Source: Adhaeribacter soli (GTDB lineage: Bacteria > Bacteroidota > Bacteroidia > Cytophagales > Hymenobacteraceae). From it: DNA of 64,000 bases. The notes under the pieces were generated by a model. That model worked only from the letters and a program-made list of their open reading frames with translations. It was not told where the DNA came from and ran no database searches. The first letter of the stretch is position 1. Each line of letters starts with the position of its first letter. Positions 8,007 through 15,859 of the stretch are shown here, piece after piece. The stretch spans positions 62,001 to 126,000 of the forward strand of contig NZ_VTWT01000002.1 of the NCBI RefSeq assembly GCF_008727925.1, written 5' to 3'. The position numbers and the translations under genes were made by a program.

Positions 8007-9029
8007 TTATTGAATTTTCATGAATTTAATGGTTTGTACTTCACCTGCCGGGCTAACAAGTTTTCCGAAATATTGACCGGCCGGCATTTGCGGAGCTTTT
8101 TCCCAACGGATATCCTGTTCGGCTGAAGTACCGGAAGAAACTAAAATGCGATCTACTTCCTGCCCTAAGGCGTTGTAAATTAATAGCTGGCCGCTGCTTT
8201 TCTGGTCTACTTTAAAAGTAAGTTGGCTGGTAAAAGGATTGGGATAAGCCTGGATTGGTTTCGTCTGGGTTACCTCCTGCCTCACTCCCGTTACGCCGCC
8301 GGCATTGCCTACGCGCACATTAAACGTGTAGGTGTACTGTTTGCCACCGGGAACGCTGCTGTCCTGCAACGAAACGGTAAACGTAAAAGGTTGGGCGTTT
8401 ACATGCGAAGCCGTTGGCACCCAGAAAATAGCTGCGGTCTGCTGTTTGGCATTATCCGTTATAAAAGTAGATCCCGGTAAAACGGAAGCTACATTGGAAG
8501 TAATCCTGATAGAATCGGTCAGGTTTGGATTAAGGCTGCTTACGCTTAAATTAAAGGGCGAACCGGGCTGAAGCTGAATTTCTTCGTTCAGGTTTACGGG
8601 GTTGTTGTTTAAAGTAATGCTGCCTGGTTTGTTTACCCGGATCCTTAAATGGTTAGAGGAAATCCCCCTGATTGGTGAGGCATTATCATCAATCCCTACC
8701 AAAATCATGTGGGGCTCCAGCCTGACATCGGCATTTGTGGGAATCCACTGAATTTGTAAAACAGGTTGCTTCGAATTACTTAAAGTATAGGTTGCCGTTG
8801 GCAGCACAGTAGCTAAATCTGTTGAAATGGATATAGAATCTGTTGAATTGGGATCGTAAGTAGAAAGGACCAGATGCATGGTATCGCCAGGGAACAACTC
8901 TATAATCTGGCTAAATGGTATTGCCTTATTCTTAAAGAATAAGCCGCCAGCAGGCATTTGGTTTCCCTGCGCAAAAGCATTAAACCCTAAGGAAAGCAGA
9001 AGAACGGAGAGAGCGAATATTTTTTTCAT
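8007..9029 (-). CDS. Short T9SS cargo protein with two Ig-like repeats, paralog 4
   Basis: 340 aa. A signal peptide (about 1-20, ending FNAFAQ) leads directly into two tandem Ig/cadherin-like repeats (about 38-130 and 143-240). Both carry the pattern P-G-D/S...DSI.I.....S.LP..T followed by W.PT...V. The Cys-rich ASH/ATH N-terminal module of the other paralogs is absent. The T9SS sorting domain (262-340) is intact (YPNPFTSQLTF, LLIYNALGQEVDRIL, GQYFGKL, KFMKIQ). It is probably a functional short family member, made by loss of the N-terminal module and duplication of the Ig-like unit, rather than a pseudogene: no frameshift is visible. Confidence 0.9.
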   Translation of the reverse strand: MKKIFALSVLLLSLGFNAFAQGNQMPAGGLFFKNKAIPFSQIIELFPGDTMHLVLSTYDPNSTDSISISTDLATVLPTATYTLSNSKQPVLQIQWIPTNADVRLEPHMILVGIDDNASPIRGISSNHLRIRVNKPGSITLNNNPVNLNEEIQLQPGSPFNLSVSSLNPNLTDSIRITSNVASVLPGSTFITDNAKQQTAAIFWVPTASHVNAQPFTFTVSLQDSSVPGGKQYTYTFNVRVGNAGGVTGVRQEVTQTKPIQAYPNPFTSQLTFKVDQKSSGQLLIYNALGQEVDRILVSSGTSAEQDIRWEKAPQMPAGQYFGKLVSPAGEVQTIKFMKIQ

Positions 9030-9046
9030 AACGGTAGTAGTTTAAT

Positions 9047-9054
9047 CAAAAGTA
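9047..9054 (-). promoter_or_regulatory. Putative -7 box of paralog 4
   Basis: TACTTTTG on the minus strand matches the Bacteroidota TAnnTTTG box, 17 nt upstream of the ATG. No clear -33 TTTG at 19 nt was found. Confidence 0.4.
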
Positions 9055-9139
9055 GGTTGTAATATTTTCAGCGCCTTTATAAACCAGTCGGGAGAAACTG
9101 GCAAAGAGTTGCTTTAACATGAAAAAAAAGCAACAAAAA

Positions 9140-9169
9140 AAAAACCGGAACAATGCTGTTCCGGTTTTT
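9140..9169 (-). terminator. Terminator of T9SS cargo paralog 5
   Basis: A 13-bp perfect stem AAAAACCGGAACA/TGTTCCGGTTTTT with loop ATGC, flanked by a long A-run on the left. Confidence 0.85.
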
Positions 9170-9195
9170 ACTTTTCCTGCCTTAAACATTACTGT

Positions 9196-10839
9196 TTACT
9201 GGAGTTTGGTGAATTTGAGCGTTTGGGTGATTTTATTTTCGGAAATTAGTTTTGCCAGGTAAGTTCCGGTAGCAAACTGCGGGGAACGCTCCCATTTTAC
9301 CACCTCCTCTCCGGAGCTGGTCGCTTTTACCAGGATCCGGTCTATTTCGCGGCCCTGCAGGTTATAGATGATAATTTCCTGCGGCATGTTCGCTGCCTTT
9401 ACCCGGAAGCTTACCTCTCCCCTGGAAGGATTGGGGAACGCTAAAAAGGAGGTTAACTGTTTATCAGAACTGATACCCGAAACTGCGCCGCTGTTGCTTA
9501 CCCGGAGGGCAATTGTTTCTACACGGGAGCCGGAAAACGGGGAAGCGTTATCCCGGGCCCAGATGCGCAGGTAATAAGGCTGCGACCGCACCTGGGCGGC
9601 AGTAGGCGTCCAGGTAATGGTGGCGGTCTGGCGCTGGGCGCCTCCTATTGTAACTGTAGCTCCCTGCAAAGCAGTGGTTGCATTGGTTTTCAGGTAAACC
9701 GAATCGGCAGCATTCAGATCGTCGGCGTCTACCTGAAGCGAAAGGGTACTGCCAGGGCTAACCGTTAAGATTGTATTCGGCTGCACCGGCGCATTGTTCA
9801 GCCGGGTGTTGGTAAGCGTTGGGTTGTTGTTTTGTCCGGCATCACCCACCACAATAATGGTTTCCCGGCGTACCGACCCGATTTTAGTTGCTACGCCGTT
9901 TATTCTCCGGAACTCATCTACCTGAAAGGAAGCCAGATAAATGTTATTGCCAGAAGAGTCGGAGATAATCGGATTAAAGGTGAGCGCTCCGGTTAAGGAA
10001 TCGAGAATAAAATACTGGTTTCCGTTTACAATTTTAGGCGGAATTCCGGTAGCCGGATCTGGTGTATTCCAAGGTGCGATATATGAAACTAAAGGGTAAT
10101 GCGGAGACAAGGTTGAAGCTGCATTGGGTAATATAGCAAATTGCTGATTGGTGGTTGAATTGTAGGGTGGCAGCGGATTCGGATTAACAACTATAGAAGT
10201 ATTGTAGCTCACATAATTCGTTACCGGCTGATTATGTCCCGTTAAAGGCGCTGCCATCCGGTAAACCAGCGAGTCGCCATCCTGATCGTATGCGGCCACG
10301 CTCAGCGTAATCGGCTGGTTTATGTTGGCGATTAAAACCGGGGCATTCATCGGGTCAAACATCGGGGAGGAACCGTTATAAATGGTATGGTCCAGTTTAA
10401 GGGTAGCTTCGGTGTAAATATCCAGCTGGTTCGGAGTTTGGGTCAGATTGGCACTTTGCTGGCCTTTCCGGTGGGTTGCCACGCTCAGAAGCCAATCTTT
10501 GCAAGTAGCTTCCGCAGCAGTAAACGTTACTGTGGCCTGCAGCACCGAGATTTTATAAGGCATAAGGCCACTGGTAGTCGGCACTTTACCGGCAACCCAC
10601 TCGTTCTGGAATTGCATGGGAACGGACCGGCCGGTATTACAACCCGGAGCGCTGATCTGGAGGTGAATAGGACTTGACATGCCGCTTAGTCCGGCCCAGT
10701 TGTAGTGCGAGTAGGTAACTACATAAGTATTGGTCGTTACTTCCACAAAAGAAATATCGCCGCCAATGTCGTGCGTGGCGTATGTATTTAAGGTACTCCC
10801 AGCCATTAGGGCACAAAACAATAGTAAGATCTTTTTCAT
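9196..10839 (-). CDS. T9SS type A cargo protein, paralog 5
   Basis: 547 aa. Signal peptide about 1-21, then ATHDIGGDISFVEVTTNTY. In the N-terminal module the usual RDCSG block is replaced by YNWAGLSG, so a Cys conserved in paralogs 2 and 3 is missing. The central part (PNPLPPYN, QFAIL, PDPATGIPPKIV) matches paralog 3. The Ig/cadherin-like domain (about 345-455) ends with ARDNASPFSGSRVETIALRV, where Ser replaces the Cys of other paralogs. The sorting domain (468-547) carries FPNPSRGEVSF, IIIYNLQGREIDRIL, GTYLAKL and KFTKLQ. The paired loss of both Cys is consistent with a lost disulphide, which is inference. Confidence 0.92.
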   Translation of the reverse strand: MKKILLLFCALMAGSTLNTYATHDIGGDISFVEVTTNTYVVTYSHYNWAGLSGMSSPIHLQISAPGCNTGRSVPMQFQNEWVAGKVPTTSGLMPYKISVLQATVTFTAAEATCKDWLLSVATHRKGQQSANLTQTPNQLDIYTEATLKLDHTIYNGSSPMFDPMNAPVLIANINQPITLSVAAYDQDGDSLVYRMAAPLTGHNQPVTNYVSYNTSIVVNPNPLPPYNSTTNQQFAILPNAASTLSPHYPLVSYIAPWNTPDPATGIPPKIVNGNQYFILDSLTGALTFNPIISDSSGNNIYLASFQVDEFRRINGVATKIGSVRRETIIVVGDAGQNNNPTLTNTRLNNAPVQPNTILTVSPGSTLSLQVDADDLNAADSVYLKTNATTALQGATVTIGGAQRQTATITWTPTAAQVRSQPYYLRIWARDNASPFSGSRVETIALRVSNSGAVSGISSDKQLTSFLAFPNPSRGEVSFRVKAANMPQEIIIYNLQGREIDRILVKATSSGEEVVKWERSPQFATGTYLAKLISENKITQTLKFTKLQ

Positions 10840-10965
10840 AGAATTTTAAGTTGCCGCTGCATTCAGTATAAAATAGCGCTGCTTTTGCCTCCGGATAGCG
10901 GTGCAGAAAACCATTTATAATAACAGGTCGTGGAATATAATAAAACCGTTGCCTTACCCCTAAAA

Positions 10966-11007
10966 AAAAGTAAAGGCCGGTACAGCAATGTACCGGCTTT
11001 TACTTTT
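10966..11007 (-). terminator. Terminator of T9SS cargo paralog 6
   Basis: A 19-nt stem with a GTAAAGGCCGGTACA arm and its complement, one G-U pair, loop GCAA. T-run to 11009. Nearly the same sequence as 1931-1976. Confidence 0.85.
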
Positions 11008-11026
11008 TTGCCTTAAACAATAGCGT

Positions 11027-12529
11027 TTACCGGAGCTTGGTGAACCGGAGCGTTTGGGTGATATTGTTTTCAGAAATAAGCTTTGCCAGGTAGGTGCCGG
11101 CAGCATATTTTCCGGCCTGCTGCCACTTTACCTGCTGGTTTGCTAATTCAGCAGCGCTCACCGGAATCATGTCTATTTCCTGGCCCTGTAAGTTGTAAAT
11201 AATAATTGCCTGTACTTTTTCGGGGGTCTTCAGGCTGAAAGTTACGCTATTGGTAAATGGATTAGGAAAAGAGGTAAAATACCGGGCTTGTTCCGTCTGG
11301 TTCTTTACTCCAAGCAAATTGCTGGAAACCCTGATCCCGACCATCTGGGTGGAAACACCTTTTACCGGGCAGGCATTATCGATCGTAGTTATGGGTAACC
11401 AATATAAGCCTTCGTTGGCAAAGGTTACGCTCAGGCTTCCGGTTGGGCGGTTGCCGCTACTGGTAGTAAAAGCCGGGAAATTCAGACCCTGACCAGGATC
11501 CTCAATAGTAACGATATCGGCGGCATTCGGATCGACGGTTTCAAATTGAATGCTCACCTGACTGCCGGCAGCCACTGCTGCTATTCCGTTCGGGGGCAAA
11601 GGCTGATTGTTTACAGTAATATTCGTTGCTTTGGGATTCTGATTGGGCGTATTGTTTACCACCGCAACCGGGATCTGGCGCTGGGTGGTGCTTACCCGGG
11701 TCATTACCCCGTTTATTTTTTTAAAACCGCTTGCCTCAATAACAACTGCATAGGCATTCGAGAAAAAATTTCCCTGATTAAAAACATTCGGCGTAAAGCT
11801 TAAAAGACCGGACTCCGGGTGCAAGGTTACTCCCCCAACAGAAGGAATAGGGTTAGAGAAGGACATTCCAGGGGTATAGGCAACGGGCGTGTTGGCATTA
11901 GACAGGACAGGCTTTAAGGCATATCCAATAGAATCGAGTCCGTCTGTGGTTCTATCCTGCACCAAGTTTGGAATAGTGGCGGGCGAGTTTACGGTAAAAT
12001 ATAAGGTGGGTACCCCCATAAAAACCGGCGAAACGCTATGATTAACAGCTGCCGCTGTGGTATTAATGTATGCTTCCAGGTATAAAAGACCGTTTGACGA
12101 TGCCGTGCCATTCAGGTTGGCCATTTGCGCTACGGCCCATTCCTGTACGCTTAAGTAATATCCCTGGCACTGACCGGAAACTGTAAACGTACCCGAAAAA
12201 ATTATTTCGGTAATCGTATACGGCGAGTTAAGGGTACAATTATTACCTACTGAGGTACAATAGGATTGAATAACCTTACTTCCAGCGCGGTTAACGTTAA
12301 TGATCTGATTTGCTGCGCAACCCGGAGAGCCCAGGTTTAACTGCATGGACTGAATCTGGGGGGTTGCATTATTTGCGCAATCATAGTAGGTTTTGTATTC
12401 GGCCATGTAAGTATTGGGCGCAACCGGGAAATAACCGATCTCGGCCCCTAAAAAATGCGAAGCATTACTGTTGCCGGCACACAGGCAGACCGCAAACACC
12501 AGCCATAAAAGCGTAGAAGTTTTTTTCAT
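11027..12529 (-). CDS. T9SS type A cargo protein, paralog 6
   Basis: 500 aa from the ATG at 12529. The frame is open 120 nt further upstream, but the MKKTSTLLWLVFAVCLCAGN signal peptide begins here and matches the MKK starts of the other five paralogs. After cleavage the protein opens with ASHFLGAEIGYFPVAPNTYM and YYDCANNA. A QNPKATNI linker leads to a single degenerate Ig-like domain. VDPNAADIVTIEDP is followed by DNACPVKGVSTQMVGIRV. The sorting domain spans 421-500 (FPNPFTNSVTF, IIIYNLQGQEIDMIPV, GTYLAKL, RFTKLR). First gene of the minus-strand array in the direction of transcription. Exported surface protein of unknown ligand. Confidence 0.91.
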   Translation of the reverse strand: MKKTSTLLWLVFAVCLCAGNSNASHFLGAEIGYFPVAPNTYMAEYKTYYDCANNATPQIQSMQLNLGSPGCAANQIINVNRAGSKVIQSYCTSVGNNCTLNSPYTITEIIFSGTFTVSGQCQGYYLSVQEWAVAQMANLNGTASSNGLLYLEAYINTTAAAVNHSVSPVFMGVPTLYFTVNSPATIPNLVQDRTTDGLDSIGYALKPVLSNANTPVAYTPGMSFSNPIPSVGGVTLHPESGLLSFTPNVFNQGNFFSNAYAVVIEASGFKKINGVMTRVSTTQRQIPVAVVNNTPNQNPKATNITVNNQPLPPNGIAAVAAGSQVSIQFETVDPNAADIVTIEDPGQGLNFPAFTTSSGNRPTGSLSVTFANEGLYWLPITTIDNACPVKGVSTQMVGIRVSSNLLGVKNQTEQARYFTSFPNPFTNSVTFSLKTPEKVQAIIIYNLQGQEIDMIPVSAAELANQQVKWQQAGKYAAGTYLAKLISENNITQTLRFTKLR

Positions 12530-12653
12530 AGGTGCTTTTCGCTTAAGTGCATGATATTTAATTACTTCAACAGCTTTAAAAAGAGCATTCGGGAAAAAAC
12601 ATACGGGACCGTTGCCGGTAATACTATGAAAAAATACTGTAAATAACAAAAAA

Positions 12654-12683
12654 AAGCCCCTCTGAATTGCTTCAGAGAGGCTT
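12654..12683 (-). terminator. Distal of two tandem terminators after lpdA
   Basis: A 12-bp stem AAGCCCCTCTGA with TCAGAGAGGCTT (one mismatch), loop ATTGCT, A-run at 12648-12655. Confidence 0.7.
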
Positions 12684-12701
12684 GGACATTATACAAAAAA
12701 A

Positions 12702-12725
12702 AGAGACGCCCAATTGGGCGTCTCT
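12702..12725 (-). terminator. Proximal terminator of lpdA
   Basis: A perfect 10-bp stem AGAGACGCCC/GGGCGTCTCT with loop AATT and an A-run 12695-12702 (U-tract on the minus strand). Confidence 0.88.
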
Positions 12726-12757
12726 ACGGGTGTTTTTTAGGGCTATTGCTTACCGTT

Positions 12758-14149
12758 TTACAGGTGAATTACTTCGCCGTAGGCGGCTGCGGTAGCTTCC
12801 ATAATGGCTTCGCTCATGGTTGGGTGCGGGTGAACGGCTTTGATGATCTCGTGGCCGGTGGTTTCCAGTTTACGGGCTACTACCACTTCCGCGATCATTT
12901 CCGTCACGTTCGCGCCGATCATGTGGGCACCTAACCATTCGCCGTATTTGGCATCGAAGATCACTTTAACGAAACCGTCTTTCGCACCGGCGGCGCTGGC
13001 TTTTCCGGAAGCTGAGAACGGGAACTTGCCTACTTTAATGTCGCGGCCCTGAGCTTTGGCTTCTTTCTCGGTTAACCCTACCGAGGCCACTTCCGGCTGG
13101 CAATAGGTACAGCCCGGGATGTTGGTGTAATCCAATGGCTCAGGATTGTGACCAGTAATATTCTCGACGCAGATAATACCTTCGGCCGAAGCAACGTGGG
13201 CCAATGCAGGCCCCTTCACGATGTCGCCGATGGCGTAAATGCCGTCCACGTTGGTTTTGTAGAAATCGTCTACCACTACGCGGCCTTTTTCTACGGCAAT
13301 GCCCATTTCTTCCAGGCCTAAACCTTCCAGGTTCGTCTGGATACCTACGGCAGAAAGTACGATGTCGGCTTCAATAACCTGTTCGCCTTTGGCCGTTTTA
13401 ATGTTCACTTTGCAGCCTTCGCCTTTGGTATCTACAGAAGTAACTTCAGAAGAAACCAGGATATCGATACCGGCTTTCTTCAGCGATTTCTCCAGTTGTT
13501 TCGATACTTCTTCGTCTTCTACCGGCACAATGTTCGGCATGAATTCCACGATGGTAACTTTGGTACCTATAGCGTTATAGAAGTAAGCAAACTCTACCCC
13601 GATCGCGCCGGAACCTACTACTACCATGCTCTTCGGTTGATTTTCAAGTACCATTGCCTGGCGGTAACCGATGATCTTTTTACCGTCGATCGGCAGGTTT
13701 GGCAGCTCGCGCGAACGGGCGCCGGTAGCCAGAATAATATGATCGGCTTCGATGGTCGATTTTTCACCGTTATTGTCAACCTCTACTTTGCCTTTGCCGG
13801 TAACTTTCCCGAAACCTACAATATGGTCGATCTTGTTTTTGCGAAACAGGAACTGAATGCCTTTGCTCATGCCGCCGGCCACGCCGCGGCTGCGTTCTAC
13901 TACGGCTTTAAAATCTACCGAAGCGTCGGAAACGCTGATGCCGTAATCTTTTGCGTGCGTTAAGTATTCGTAAACCTGCGCGCTTTTTAACAATGCTTTG
14001 GTCGGGATACAACCCCAGTTCAGGCAGATGCCGCCTAATTCGGCTTTCTCTACCACGCCTACTTTCATGCCCAATTGCGAAGCACGGATAGCTGCCACGT
14101 AACCACCGGGACCGCTGCCTATTACTACTAAATCGTATTTCGATGCCAT
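12758..14149 (-). CDS. lpdA: Dihydrolipoamide dehydrogenase (E3)
   Basis: 463 aa, full family length. The FAD-binding GSGPGGYVAA motif is at residues 11-20, and the redox-active disulphide C42-C47 lies in GGICLNWGCIPTK. A second dinucleotide (NAD) fold contains VVVGSGAIGVEFAY. The C-terminal dimer domain holds the catalytic HPHPTMSE (H440, H442, E447). It reoxidises dihydrolipoamide on E2 of pyruvate, 2-oxoglutarate or branched-chain 2-oxoacid dehydrogenase with NAD+, in the cytoplasm. It is monocistronic, with a near-consensus promoter at 14175-14206 and tandem terminators downstream. An E2 gene lies 8.4 kb away at 22595. Confidence 0.97.
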   Translation of the reverse strand: MASKYDLVVIGSGPGGYVAAIRASQLGMKVGVVEKAELGGICLNWGCIPTKALLKSAQVYEYLTHAKDYGISVSDASVDFKAVVERSRGVAGGMSKGIQFLFRKNKIDHIVGFGKVTGKGKVEVDNNGEKSTIEADHIILATGARSRELPNLPIDGKKIIGYRQAMVLENQPKSMVVVGSGAIGVEFAYFYNAIGTKVTIVEFMPNIVPVEDEEVSKQLEKSLKKAGIDILVSSEVTSVDTKGEGCKVNIKTAKGEQVIEADIVLSAVGIQTNLEGLGLEEMGIAVEKGRVVVDDFYKTNVDGIYAIGDIVKGPALAHVASAEGIICVENITGHNPEPLDYTNIPGCTYCQPEVASVGLTEKEAKAQGRDIKVGKFPFSASGKASAAGAKDGFVKVIFDAKYGEWLGAHMIGANVTEMIAEVVVARKLETTGHEIIKAVHPHPTMSEAIMEATAAAYGEVIHL

Positions 14150-14174
14150 ATTGCTGGTTTAATTTAAGTCGCGG

Positions 14175-14206
14175 CAAAGCTAAGGGAAATCAGCCACTAT
14201 GCAAAA
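14175..14206 (-). promoter_or_regulatory. Promoter of lpdA
   Basis: On the minus strand a -33 TTTG (14202-14205) lies exactly 19 nt before the -7 box TAGCTTTG (14175-14182). This is the Bacteroidota sigma-ABfr consensus arrangement. The start codon is about 26 nt downstream of the box. Confidence 0.75.
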
Positions 14207-14235
14207 TCGGTTCAGGGTTGTTGAATTCCTGATTG

Positions 14236-14277
14236 TTAATTGTTAAATGTTAATTGTTAAATGTTAATTGTTAAATG
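14236..14277. repeat. Three perfect copies of a 14-bp AT-rich unit
   Basis: TTAATTGTTAAATG repeated three times without a mismatch, followed by looser TTAAATGG/CTAAATGG variants. Similar material is at 37069-37218 and 39311-39447. Confidence 0.9.
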
Positions 14278-14600
14278 GCTAAATGGTTAAATTGCTAAAT
14301 GGTTGAATTAATGTTTTGTAGAATTTTACAGGCAGTTAATGAAGGCTACGCAAAGTTTCCCAAGGTCTTATTCATTGCCGTCTGCTTTAGCTGACCGATT
14401 TGTGATTGCAGAAAATGTTCAAAACCGCTTTAAGGGAAGCTTGAAGGATTTGGGGTAAAGTCAACTGCATTATTACCAGCAAGGCATTTGTTTAACTAAC
14501 CAAACCAACACCTTCCCTTTAAAATACAATTTTAACCAAACAGCATCCATAGTCGGGCGTAAGAGTTTTAAAATCTTCCTTCATTTAAAACTTCCCCTCT

Positions 14601-15479
14601 ATGAAAAAACACGCTTTCGCTCCGATACTTTTTTCTGCCTTTTTGCTACTGTTTTCAGCCTGCAGCAAAGAAAAAGACGCCTTAGCCGAAGGCCCCAATG
14701 GCCCCGGCTCCGGATTTGCCCAGGAACCCACCAGCACCCCGCTCAGCGCTACTATTAAAGAGGCTTCCGGCCTTGCCGACAGCAGAACCGCGCCGGGTAA
14801 TTTGTGGGTAGCCGAAGACAGCGGCAACCCGCCGCAACTGCATTTATTAAACTATAAGGGGCAGGCTACGGGTAAAATTTACCTGAAAGGCGCCACCAAC
14901 CGCGACTGGGAAGACATTGCTCTGGCCGGGAACACGCTTTACGTAGCTGACATTGGCGACAACAATAGCAGCAAATCGAACTATACCATTTACGAATTGC
15001 CGGAACCTGTCCTGGGAACCGATACCGTCCGGGAGTTTAACCGCATCCGGTTCCGCTATCCGGATGGCCCGCGCGACGCCGAAGCGGTGCTGGTAGACCC
15101 GCAAACCCATACGATTTACCTCCTTACCAAACGCGACAATCCTTCCAGAATTTATAAGCTAACGCCTCCCTTTAACTACCAGGCCATCGATACGGCTACT
15201 TTTGTGCAGGAACTTCCGTTTTCCGGCGTCGTAAGCGCGGCCCTCTCCCCCAATGGTTCGGAGGCCATTCTGAAAACGTATACCGGTTTATATTACTACA
15301 AGCAGCAGGCGCCAACGTCGGTAGATGCTTTATTCCGGCAGGAACCCAAAGAACTCGCTTACCAGATTGAGCCGCAAGGAGAAGCCGTTGCCTTTGCCCG
15401 CGATAATTCCGGGTTCTTCACCTTAAGCGAAAAAGGTTTATCTGATGCCGTTAACCTGTATTTTTATAAGCGGAAGTAA
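14601..15479 (+). CDS. Lipoprotein with predicted beta-propeller fold
   Basis: 292 aa. The signal peptide ends in a lipobox FSAC with Cys21, so the protein should be lipid-anchored. After a Gly/Pro-rich spacer the motifs EASGLADSR, LWVAEDSGNPPQLHLLNYKG, NRDWEDIAL, LYVADIGDNNSSKSNYTIYE, YPDGPRDAEAVLVDP and IYLLTKRDNPSRIYKL recur at roughly 40-residue spacing. This pattern suggests propeller blades. The DWEDIA and DIGDN motifs are typical of a Bacteroidota family without an assigned activity. A related fold occurs in phytase-like and SMP-30-like proteins, but no catalytic set was identified. Single gene between lpdA and pncB. Confidence 0.8.
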   Translation: MKKHAFAPILFSAFLLLFSACSKEKDALAEGPNGPGSGFAQEPTSTPLSATIKEASGLADSRTAPGNLWVAEDSGNPPQLHLLNYKGQATGKIYLKGATNRDWEDIALAGNTLYVADIGDNNSSKSNYTIYELPEPVLGTDTVREFNRIRFRYPDGPRDAEAVLVDPQTHTIYLLTKRDNPSRIYKLTPPFNYQAIDTATFVQELPFSGVVSAALSPNGSEAILKTYTGLYYYKQQAPTSVDALFRQEPKELAYQIEPQGEAVAFARDNSGFFTLSEKGLSDAVNLYFYKRK

Positions 15480-15859
15480 ATAGACATTGGTATCTGGATA
15501 TTGGTATCAGGACTTAAAACATGCAAAGGTTTAAAATTCAGCAGCGTACATAATTGTATTTCATGCTCAGGTTTGCGGCTATTTTAGTCTTGCTACTTAA
15601 TTGTCATTTTGAAAGAAACTTATGAGAGAGTAGCTCAGAATTCACAAGATTCTTCCAGAATGACAGAAAAGAAATGGAATAATTGGGTAAACTAATTTGT
15701 CTACTTCCTTAGTAATGTTTAAAAGTAAATCAGGCATAATACTTTAACCGATAAATTCCTGAAAAAACGGTAGGTTTTCAGGCTAAAAAGGTAAGATTTG
15801 CGTTTTAAAACGGTATGAATCAATTACCCGTTTAAGCAACATCAACACCTGCCTGCCGC
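15480..15859. repeat. Intergenic region with two dispersed repeats
   Basis: Starts with TAGACATTGGTATCTGGATA, the reverse of sequences at 17760-17790 and 26173-26206. An inverted repeat at 15601-15666 follows (TTGTCATTTTGAAAGAA against TTCTTCCAGAATGACAG), a relative of 5678-5813. No gene and no clear terminator for the lipoprotein gene. Confidence 0.65.

Larger units (their letters stand above)
14150..14600. other. Intergenic region between lpdA and a lipoprotein gene
   Basis: Holds the lpdA promoter, a 14-bp tandem repeat (14236-14277) extended by TTAAATGG-like variants to about 14310, and TTCATTGCCGTCTGCTTTAG (around 14370), repeated at about 57447. No gene seen. Confidence 0.6.

Noticed and set aside
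13496-13963. 155-codon plus-strand open frame inside lpdA
   Set aside because: Antisense to the FAD/NAD domains of lpdA and without any recognisable motif.
14236-14277. CRISPR-like regular repeats
   Set aside because: The 14-bp units are directly contiguous with no spacers, so this is a simple tandem repeat.
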